Source of the DNA: DAOUCP01 sp034432155
GTDB taxonomy: Bacteria > Chloroflexota > Anaerolineae > Epilineales > Epilineaceae
Length of the DNA: 59,429 nucleotides
Direction of reading: 5' to 3'
Assembly (NCBI GenBank): GCA_034432155.1
Contig: DAOUCP010000002.1
Coordinates: 1 to 59,429 of the forward strand
Part shown: piece by piece, positions 51,502 to 58,259 of the stretch
Numbering within the stretch: the stretch's first letter is position 1
Layout: each line of letters opens with the position of its first letter
The notes under the pieces: generated by a model
The model's input: only the letters and a program-made list of their open reading frames with translations
What the model was told of the DNA's origin: nothing
Databases searched by the model: none
Made by a program: the position numbers and the translations under genes

Positions 51502-53526
51502 TCAGGAGCTGTCAGAACCTATCCGATTGGTATCCGGTCGCTCTACCGCATGGCGCGCTGCTCTCGTGCTGGCCGGCGTGTCCGCCGCCTTCGCCGCAGC
51601 CGTGGCCCGCCCGGCATCCAGATCGGCGCTCCTGCCGTTCAGCGGCGGTTCGCCCTCCAAGGTGGCCAGCTGACGGGCCAAGGCCTCAATGGCCAGGCGC
51701 TGCTTGCGGTACACGTCCGACTCGCTCATGGCCAGTCGCTCGGCGACGTCGCGAATGCGGAGCCCTCGCACGAAACGCAGCTCCAAAATGTTGTAAAGCA
51801 ACCATTCGCGGGCGTTCAGGCTGCGCTCGCCACCGGGCTTCATTCGCTCCAGGGCATCGTTGAGCACCGCCCGCATCGCCCGCGCGGTGTTGTGCTCGTT
51901 TGCCGCCAACGCCTCGCGGACAACGCGCAAGGACACGAGCGGCGTGCCGGTGAGTTTAGGGCCGCCCCAGTAGTGGCTCAGGGCGTCCTTCACCCAGTGC
52001 GGGAAGTCCGGACTATCGATGGGACTTGCCTCCGCAGCCGCCAGGGCATCGCTGGTGCCAGTCTGCAGCGCGCCGCGCAGGCGCTGCAGGCTCACGATCT
52101 CGGGCTCCAGGGCGCGCAGGGCGTCGAGAACCTTCTGCTGCATGCGGCGATCGTCCAAAGCCACCTCGATGTGCCGGACCAACCGCGCAAAGAGGCGCAC
52201 CTCGGTTTCGGTCAGCTCGCGACCCGGATCGGCTACTGCCAGTACACCCACCAAGGTGCGGCCGCTCGTGTCGCGCAAGGGATGCACCAGGTAGCCGTTG
52301 ACTTGCCGGAAGCCACTGGTCCGGCTCAGGCCAACCAACGCCGCCTGGTCGAGGCGCTCGAGAACGGCCAGCGCCTGCGACCGGCTGCCAGCAAAGGCTT
52401 CGATCTCCAGGCCGTCTGGCCGAGCAGCGACCACGCAGCCGTACCGCACCCGCAACTGGTCGCACATGGCAGCCACGATGTTCTCCAGCAGCTGCTGCAG
52501 GTCGTGACGGGTCATCAGACGCTCGTCCAGCCGCCGCAGCCAGGCCGCGTTGACCGCACCTTCGCTGCCGTAGATCACGCCGTCGACGAGCGGTTTGGCA
52601 GCCCGCATGAGGAACTGGAACACCACGATGCCCACCACCACCGCCAGAGCCAGCACCACGTCACGCGGCAAGCCGAGGCTGCTCTCCAGACGTCGCGGCA
52701 TCAGCTCCATGGTGGCAATGACGAACACACCGAGCACCGGCACCTGGATCAAGTACTTGATGAGGTCGCGCTTGATGGCGCGGTCTGGGGTCAACGAGCC
52801 CTGAAAGGCCACCCCGTAGGCGGTGAAGGCAAGCATGCTAGCAATGGCTGTGCTGGCGGCGGCAGCCACCACTCGAAACAATAGGGGCTGGTTGGCGAAC
52901 GCGCTACCGGCGGCTGTCAAGTACGGAAACACGGACAGCGGAGCGATCACGCTCACCAGGAGGTAGCCCAACCGTCGTCGGGTGTGAACGGTCAGGGCGC
53001 GCCGACGGGCGAGCCAGACGTTACGGAAGCCCCAGGCGGTGCCGGCGAAGTAGAGCGCCGCAAACAGTCCGAAGCCAGGTCCGCTCCGGAAATGAACCAT
53101 GCCGTGGGCTCCCACCACCGGCCCGACGATCTGACCTGTCGTGTAGGCAGCCAGAACGAACGCCAGACCTGCGCCGTACGACGCCGCCACGAGCAACCTG
53201 CGGCGCCGCGATCGGTCGCCGACCGTCGCCAGCAGGTTGTCGCCGAAATGGAGGTACGCCGGCACCACCAGGGCGATGCCCAGCCACTCGAACGACAGCC
53301 AAAACGCGGTCGGCCTGCCAGCGGCCGGCAGGCGTGCGGTAGCCAAGAACACATCGCCGACGAAGACGATGCAGATCAGAGAAAGAAGAATCACGAAGCT
53401 GCGAGCCACCGGATTCTTGAAGTTGTAAACGAATAGGTAACACAGCAGACTAAAGGCAATGAGCACATTTGCGCTGGCCAGAATCACGTTCACACGACGC
53501 AGAAGCTCAAGCCCAAGCTCGGTCAT
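51502..53526 (-). CDS. membrane-tethered regulator: 7TM sensor, GAF domain, C-terminal helix-turn-helix
   Basis: 674 residues. About seven or eight N-terminal helices (1-255) resemble the 7TM sensor of some histidine kinases; one more helix pair follows near 265-310. A GAF-like domain (about 345-480) comes next. No kinase domain or phospho-acceptor is present; instead, residues about 570-620 form a sigma-region-4/LuxR-like HTH (NAREWLLYNILELRF, IRDVAERLAMSESDVYRKQR). I infer a one-component membrane-bound transcription factor. Its ATG overlaps the cdsA stop (ATGA), placing it last in the rpsB operon. Ligand and DNA target unknown. Confidence 0.78.
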   Translation of the reverse strand: MTELGLELLRRVNVILASANVLIAFSLLCYLFVYNFKNPVARSFVILLSLICIVFVGDVFLATARLPAAGRPTAFWLSFEWLGIALVVPAYLHFGDNLLATVGDRSRRRRLLVAASYGAGLAFVLAAYTTGQIVGPVVGAHGMVHFRSGPGFGLFAALYFAGTAWGFRNVWLARRRALTVHTRRRLGYLLVSVIAPLSVFPYLTAAGSAFANQPLLFRVVAAAASTAIASMLAFTAYGVAFQGSLTPDRAIKRDLIKYLIQVPVLGVFVIATMELMPRRLESSLGLPRDVVLALAVVVGIVVFQFLMRAAKPLVDGVIYGSEGAVNAAWLRRLDERLMTRHDLQQLLENIVAAMCDQLRVRYGCVVAARPDGLEIEAFAGSRSQALAVLERLDQAALVGLSRTSGFRQVNGYLVHPLRDTSGRTLVGVLAVADPGRELTETEVRLFARLVRHIEVALDDRRMQQKVLDALRALEPEIVSLQRLRGALQTGTSDALAAAEASPIDSPDFPHWVKDALSHYWGGPKLTGTPLVSLRVVREALAANEHNTARAMRAVLNDALERMKPGGERSLNAREWLLYNILELRFVRGLRIRDVAERLAMSESDVYRKQRLAIEALARQLATLEGEPPLNGRSADLDAGRATAAAKAADTPASTRAARHAVERPDTNRIGSDSS

Positions 53527-54410
53527 GGCAGCACCTCGAAGGCACGTGCGAACACATACACGATGGGTGCCGCGAACATCAAGCTGTCGAGCCGGTCGAG
53601 CAGCCCGCCATGGCCCGGGATCAGCCGTCCACTGTCCTTCGCGCCAGCGCTTCGTTTGAGGAAGGACTTGGAAAGATCACCCAGCGGCGCGGCCACGCTG
53701 ACCGCCACGCCGAGGCCGGCCAATGCGGCTGTCGGCCAGTCGGCGGTGCCGCTCGCCAGCGCCGGCAGACGAGCGAGGACGCTCGGCGCCACGCTGGCCA
53801 AGAGAACCGTCGCAAACGTGGCTGCCGCGGCACCCTCGACCGTCTTCTTGGGGCTCAGCGTCGGGGCGAGCGGATGCCGACCAACGGCTCGGCCAGCCAG
53901 GAAGGCCACACTATCGTTGGTCCAGACAAGAGCCACCAGCAACACGGACCAGGCCAGTCCCTCCTGAAGCTGGCGGGTCATGGCAGCGAAGCCCAGCAAC
54001 GTGCCCGCATAGGCTGGCACAGCCAAGGTGACCGCCCAGTCGCGGACGGATCGCTGGGTCTCGGGTCGTGCCAACTGGCCTAGGAAGGCTGCGATCACGC
54101 CGGTCGCCCAGACGAGCGCAAGCATCTCGGGCTGCGGCCAGCGGGAAGCCAGCACCAGCGCCGGGGCCAGGAGCACCGACACGGGACCGCTGGCTCGGAT
54201 GCCGGCGGCGTGGAAGAGACGTACCCCTTCGTAGCCCGCCAAGGCGGCTGCGATGGCCAATAGGCCAGCCCACAGCATGTCGCCGCGCCACAGGGCAGTG
54301 AGGAACAGAGGCGCCAGGATGGCACTGCTGATCAGGCGGGTGCGCACGGCTGGCCATTCAACGCCGAGCGTGGCCTTATCGCCCAGCCGCCGGCGAACCA
54401 AGCGCCGCAT
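53523..54410 (-). CDS. cdsA: phosphatidate cytidylyltransferase
   Basis: 295 residues, about eight membrane helices. The signature of CDP-diglyceride synthase is complete near the end (DLSKSFLKRSAGAKDSGRL, then IPGHGGLLDRLDS). It makes CDP-diacylglycerol from CTP and phosphatidate. I use ATG 54410 (35-bp overlap with uppS); ATG 54479 would overlap by 104 bp. Its neighbours uppS and cdsA order is the classical bacterial arrangement. Confidence 0.92.
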   Translation of the reverse strand: MRRLVRRRLGDKATLGVEWPAVRTRLISSAILAPLFLTALWRGDMLWAGLLAIAAALAGYEGVRLFHAAGIRASGPVSVLLAPALVLASRWPQPEMLALVWATGVIAAFLGQLARPETQRSVRDWAVTLAVPAYAGTLLGFAAMTRQLQEGLAWSVLLVALVWTNDSVAFLAGRAVGRHPLAPTLSPKKTVEGAAAATFATVLLASVAPSVLARLPALASGTADWPTAALAGLGVAVSVAAPLGDLSKSFLKRSAGAKDSGRLIPGHGGLLDRLDSLMFAAPIVYVFARAFEVLP

Positions 54411-55179
54411 CCGCCGCCGGCTGTCCCGCGGTGGCCCCGGGAAGCCGACCGAAGCGACGCTCCCGCCGGGCATAGTCACGGATGGCTGCCGCCAGTCCTT
54501 CCCGCCCGAAGTCCGGCCAGTAGGTGGCGGTACTGTAAATCTCGGCGTATGCCGACTGCCACAGCAGGAAGTTGCTGAGGCGCATTTCGCCAGCCGTTCG
54601 GATCACCAGGTCGGGGTCGGGCAGCCCCGCTGTCTGCAGATACGACTCGAACCGGGCTTCGTCGATCTGCTCGGGCGGCACGCCGTCCGCTACGATCTGC
54701 CTCACGGCGCGCACGATCTCGGCTCGCGAGCCGTAGTTGAAAGCGACGTTTACCATCAGCCGATCGTTGTGCTGGGTGCGCTCGACCGCCCCGGCAATGG
54801 CCGCCGCCAGCTGCGGAGGAATGCCATCCAGCCAGCCGACGTGCCGCAGACGCACGCCGTTGGCGTCCAGTTCATCGAGGTAGCGCTCGATGACCGATTC
54901 CAGAAGCTGCAGCAGGCCGCGTACCTCGGCTGCCGGCCGCTGCCAGTTCTCGGTCGAGAAGGCAAAGATCGTCAGGTACCGAATGCCAAACTCGACGGCT
55001 GCCTCCACGACGGACCGAAAGGCCTCCGTTCCGGCGCGATGACCAGCGATCCGTGGCAATCCGCGCGCCTGGGCCCAACGGCCATTGCCATCCATGATGA
55101 TGGCCACATGCCGGGGCACGCTCTCGGGCGGCACTCCGAGCGGCTGCGTGTCCGCTGGCGAGGCGAGGGAGCGCTTCAT
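54376..55179 (-). CDS. uppS: isoprenyl transferase (undecaprenyl diphosphate synthase type)
   Basis: 267 residues, cis-prenyltransferase. HVAIIMDGNGRWAQARGLPR (catalytic Asp), GHRAGTEAFRSVVEAA, FAFSTENWQRP, NVAFNYGSRAEIV and RTAGEMRLSNFLLWQSAYAE are diagnostic. It builds the lipid carrier for peptidoglycan and glycan synthesis. Its ATG overlaps the frr stop (ATGA). Confidence 0.94.
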   Translation of the reverse strand: MKRSLASPADTQPLGVPPESVPRHVAIIMDGNGRWAQARGLPRIAGHRAGTEAFRSVVEAAVEFGIRYLTIFAFSTENWQRPAAEVRGLLQLLESVIERYLDELDANGVRLRHVGWLDGIPPQLAAAIAGAVERTQHNDRLMVNVAFNYGSRAEIVRAVRQIVADGVPPEQIDEARFESYLQTAGLPDPDLVIRTAGEMRLSNFLLWQSAYAEIYSTATYWPDFGREGLAAAIRDYARRERRFGRLPGATAGQPAADAALGSPAAGR

Positions 55180-55745
55180 ACCTCGCGAATCTCCGCTGCC
55201 TTGCGGTCGCCCTGCTGCTCGGCGCGGCGAATGCAGTCGTCGGTAGTCTCCTGCGCCCGGTCCTTGAGCCGGCGTTCCTCGTCCTCGCGCAGCTCGAGCT
55301 TCTCAAGCTGGTGCAGGAAATCCCGACGCACGTTGCGGATCGCCACTCGCGCTTCCTCAACCCGCCTGCTGGCCAGCCGAATCAGTTCTTCACGCCGTTC
55401 CTCGGTGAGCCGGGGCACCAGCAACCGGATGGTCGTGCCGTCGTTCTGCGGGGTCATGCCCAACTCGCTCGCCAAGATGGCCTTCTCGATCGCCGGGATG
55501 GCCTTCGTGTCCCACGGCCGGATGGCGATCGTTCGCGGCTCGGGAATGGTGATCGTTGCCAGCTGATGGAGCGGCATGGTGGTGCCGTAGTAGCTGACTG
55601 GCAGTTTGTCTACCAGTGCTGGCGAGGCCCTTCCGGTGCGCAGGCCGCTCAGGTCCTCCTCCAGGGCCTCGATGCTGCGTTCCATGCGGTGCCGCGCTTC
55701 GTCCAGCAATGCCTTGGCTTGGGCTACCTTGTCGGCCTCCGTCAC
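55176..55745 (-). CDS. frr: ribosome recycling factor
   Basis: 189 residues from GTG 55745, which has GAGGGAG upstream and gives the normal frr length; a GTG seven codons earlier overlaps pyrH. Landmarks: SGLRTGRASPALVDKL, YYGTTMPLHQLATI, RPWDTKAIPAIEKAI and NDGTTIRLLVPRLTEERR. It splits post-termination ribosomes together with EF-G. Confidence 0.94.
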   Translation of the reverse strand: MTEADKVAQAKALLDEARHRMERSIEALEEDLSGLRTGRASPALVDKLPVSYYGTTMPLHQLATITIPEPRTIAIRPWDTKAIPAIEKAILASELGMTPQNDGTTIRLLVPRLTEERREELIRLASRRVEEARVAIRNVRRDFLHQLEKLELREDEERRLKDRAQETTDDCIRRAEQQGDRKAAEIREV

Positions 55746-55759
55746 GACGTTGCGCTCCC

Positions 55760-56587
55760 TCAACACTCCTCACTTCGGATCAGAATCTCTCGCGCCTGCG
55801 TGCCGTCGACGGCGTCCACGAGCGTGCCGACCGGCTCGCCGCGCACGGCGGCAGCAATGCTGCCTTCCTGCCAGAGGTCGAGAACGACGATCGGCAAGTC
55901 GTTCTCCTGGCACAAGGTGATGGCCGTGGCGTCCATGACGCGTACGCCCAGTGCCAGTGCCTGGCGGTAAGACAGATGGTCGAAGCGCACTGCGTCGGCA
56001 TGGGTGGCCGGGTCCGCACTGTAGATGCCGTCCACCTTCGTAGCCTTGATGAGGACATCGGCCGCCAGCTCCATGGCCCGCAAGGCGGCCGCTGTGTCCG
56101 TGGTGAAGTACGGATTGCCCGTACCGGCGCCCAGGATCACAACGTCGCCCTTGCTAAGCTGGTGCATTGCCCGCCGACGGATGTATGGCTCAGCGATGGC
56201 CGTCATTTCGATGGCGGTGTGCACCCGGGCCGACAGGCCGAGCTTCTCCAGGGCGTCCTGGAGAGCCAGCGCGTTCATCACCGTTGCCAGCATGCCCATA
56301 TGATCCGCTGTGGAGCGGTCCATGCCGCTGGCACGAGCCGCGGCGCCACGCCAGATGTTGCCTCCGCCCACCAAGGTGGCCACCTGCACGCCCAGGGAAC
56401 GAACTTCTGTGACCCGACTGGCAACGAACCGCGCCGCCTGGGGATCGATCCCGTAGCGACGTCGCCCTGCCAGCGCCTCGCCAGAGATCTTGAGCAGAAC
56501 CCGCCGATAGCGCAGCGCGGGGCTGTCACGCTCGCCGTCCCCTGACGCGGCCAGGCTACACCTGCTCGCCCAATTCGAAGCGGGCAA
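55760..56587 (-). CDS. pyrH: UMP kinase
   Basis: Up to 275 residues. LKISGEALAG, LVGGGNIWRGAAAR, DHMGMLATVMNALALQ, GAGTGNPYFTTDTAA and DVLIKATKVDGIYSADP are the UMP kinase signature. It phosphorylates UMP to UDP. The start is unusual: no ATG or GTG lies near the expected N-terminus; TTG 56587 overlaps tsf by 32 bp, and CTG 56554, just after the tsf stop, has AGGTG upstream. Confidence 0.9.
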   Translation of the reverse strand: MPASNWASRCSLAASGDGERDSPALRYRRVLLKISGEALAGRRRYGIDPQAARFVASRVTEVRSLGVQVATLVGGGNIWRGAAARASGMDRSTADHMGMLATVMNALALQDALEKLGLSARVHTAIEMTAIAEPYIRRRAMHQLSKGDVVILGAGTGNPYFTTDTAAALRAMELAADVLIKATKVDGIYSADPATHADAVRFDHLSYRQALALGVRVMDATAITLCQENDLPIVVLDLWQEGSIAAAVRGEPVGTLVDAVDGTQAREILIRSEEC

Positions 56588-57158
56588 AGCGCCGCACGAC
56601 GATGTTCTCGCCGATCTCGGCGATGGCGTTGACCACCAGTTGGCCGACCTTCACCTCCCCGTCGCGGATGTACGGCTGACGCAGCAGGACCACCTCATCG
56701 AGCCACTTGTCCATCTTGCCGGCGATGATCCGCTCCACGATCTCCGGTGGCTTCTTGCCCTCTGGGATCTCGGCTCGGAACTCGGCGCGGCGCGCTTCGA
56801 GCACCTCGGGCGGGATGTCGGCTTCCTCGATCCAGCTCGGATTGGTGGCGGCCACCTGCATGGCAAGATTGTGCACCAGTTCTCGGAACGCGTCGGTTCG
56901 GGCGACGAAGTCGGTCTCACAGTTGACTTCCAGGAGAACGCCGATCCGGCCCGGGTCGCCGTGCACGTACGACATCACCCGGCCCTGGCGAGCCTCACGG
57001 GTTGCCTTCTTGGCGGCCTTGTCGAGGCCCTTCTGCCGCAGAATTCGCTCGGCCGCTGCCATGTCGCCGTTCGTCTCTTCGAGCACCTTCTTGGCCTCGA
57101 GCACCCCGGCGCCGGTGCGCTGCCGCAGCTCGCGAATCATGTCCGTCGATATTGCCAT
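56556..57158 (-). CDS. tsf: elongation factor Ts, short form
   Basis: 200 residues. RELRQRTGAGVLEAKKVLEETNGD, ATREARQG, and VNCETDFVARTDAFREL (the TDFVA core contacting EF-Tu) are clear. The length matches short EF-Ts, with one core subdomain, as in Thermus and many Chloroflexota. Start ATG 57158 has GGGAGGAG. It exchanges nucleotide on EF-Tu. Confidence 0.94.
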   Translation of the reverse strand: MAISTDMIRELRQRTGAGVLEAKKVLEETNGDMAAAERILRQKGLDKAAKKATREARQGRVMSYVHGDPGRIGVLLEVNCETDFVARTDAFRELVHNLAMQVAATNPSWIEEADIPPEVLEARRAEFRAEIPEGKKPPEIVERIIAGKMDKWLDEVVLLRQPYIRDGEVKVGQLVVNAIAEIGENIVVRRFARFELGEQV

Positions 57159-57203
57159 TCTGGTTGCTCCTCCCGTTGGGGATGCTGAGTTGGCGTGCCG
57201 AGG

Positions 57204-58019
57204 TTAGAGCGGTTCGTCGTCGAGGAGCTCGTCGATCGAGGCCTCGCCGCCATCTTCGTCCGGGTCGTAGACCCGCTTCGACGTGTCGACGGACTCCAGG
57301 TCGGCCATTGCCGGCTCGGCCACGAAGGCGCTCTTCCGCATGAGCATCCCTTCCGCCACGGCGTCGGCGATCTTATCGGTGATGAGCTTGAGAGCCCGGA
57401 TGGCATCGTCGTTGGCTGGGATAACGTAGTCAATGGGATCCGGATCGCAGTTCGTGTCAACCATGGCCACGATAGGGATGCGCAGCCGATTTGCCTCGGA
57501 GACAGCGATGTACTCGCGTCGCGTGTCCACAATGTACAGCATGCTGGGCAAATCGGTCATCCGCTTGATGCCGCCCAGCCGTCGGTTCAGGTTCTCGATT
57601 TTGCGCTCGAGGCCCAGAACCTCCTTCTTGGGCAGCATGGCGAACTCACCACGGTCGCGCCGGTTCTCGAGATCCTGCAAGTAGGCCACTCGCTGGCGCA
57701 TGGTGCTCCAATTGGTGAGCATGCCCCCCAGCCACCGGCTGGTGACGTACGGCACACCGGCCCGCTCGGCAGCCTGCCGGATGGTGTCTGCGGCCTGCTT
57801 CTTGGTGCCCACAAAGAGCACCGTTCCACCCTGGGCGACGGTGTCCCGAACCGCCTCGGTGGCACGCTGAAGTGCCGTCACGGTCTGCGCTAGATCGAGA
57901 ATATGGATCCCGTTGCGTTCCGTGAAGATGTACGGCCGCATTTTCGGATGCCAGCGGCGCGCATAGTGCCCGAAGTGGACGCCCGCTTCGAGCAGTTCTT
58001 TCATGGTGGCGACAGTCAT
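57204..58019 (-). CDS. rpsB: 30S ribosomal protein S2
   Basis: 271 residues. MKELLEAGVHFGHYARRWHP, YIFTERNGIHILDL, FVGTKKQAADTI, YVTSRWLGGMLTNW and MVDTNCDPDPIDYVIPANDDA are hallmark S2 stretches; an acidic C-terminal extension follows. Start ATG 58019 (AAGGGT upstream); ATG 58004 is possible. The frame is open far upstream but that is leader and antisense to the next gene. First gene of the rpsB-tsf-pyrH-frr-uppS-cdsA operon. Confidence 0.95.
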   Translation of the reverse strand: MTVATMKELLEAGVHFGHYARRWHPKMRPYIFTERNGIHILDLAQTVTALQRATEAVRDTVAQGGTVLFVGTKKQAADTIRQAAERAGVPYVTSRWLGGMLTNWSTMRQRVAYLQDLENRRDRGEFAMLPKKEVLGLERKIENLNRRLGGIKRMTDLPSMLYIVDTRREYIAVSEANRLRIPIVAMVDTNCDPDPIDYVIPANDDAIRALKLITDKIADAVAEGMLMRKSAFVAEPAMADLESVDTSKRVYDPDEDGGEASIDELLDDEPL

Positions 58020-58071
58020 CGGTTTGACCCTTCGTTGTTGGTGATCGTCCGCTTCCGAGACCGACCTCTGC

Positions 58072-58137
58072 CGGCACGAGGGGCGCTGGGGAAGCGTGCT
58101 TCGTGCGGCCGACACCCCGTCCAAGCGCCACGTGCCG
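58072..58137 (-). ncRNA. long hairpin in the rpsB leader, possible autoregulatory element
   Basis: Nested perfect pairing: CGGCACG (58072-58078) with CGTGCCG (58131-58137), GGCGCT (58082-58087) with AGCGCC (58124-58129), and GGGG (58088-58091) with CCCC (58115-58118). It starts about 8 nt after the predicted transcription start and ends ~50 nt before the rpsB ATG. Confidence 0.5.
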
Positions 58138-58151
58138 ACCGCCAAAACAGC

Positions 58152-58180
58152 ATTATAGCCTGCCCCATCGCGCACGCCAA
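58152..58180 (-). promoter_or_regulatory. rpsB operon promoter
   Basis: Minus strand TTGGCG (58175-58180), 17 nt, perfect TATAAT (58152-58157). Start expected near 58145, giving a ~125-nt leader. Confidence 0.7.
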
Positions 58181-58223
58181 GGCGCGCGCCCCGAGCCGCC
58201 CGTATGGCCGTCACCGGCAGGGC

Positions 58224-58252
58224 TTGCCGCCGCCGAGCGCCACGGTTACAGT
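58224..58252 (+). promoter_or_regulatory. leaderless promoter of the adenylate-forming enzyme
   Basis: TTGCCG (58224-58229), 17 nt, TACAGT (58247-58252), then 7 nt to GTG 58260, which is directly followed by ATG 58263 in frame. Confidence 0.5.
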
Positions 58253-58259
58253 CTGAGAA

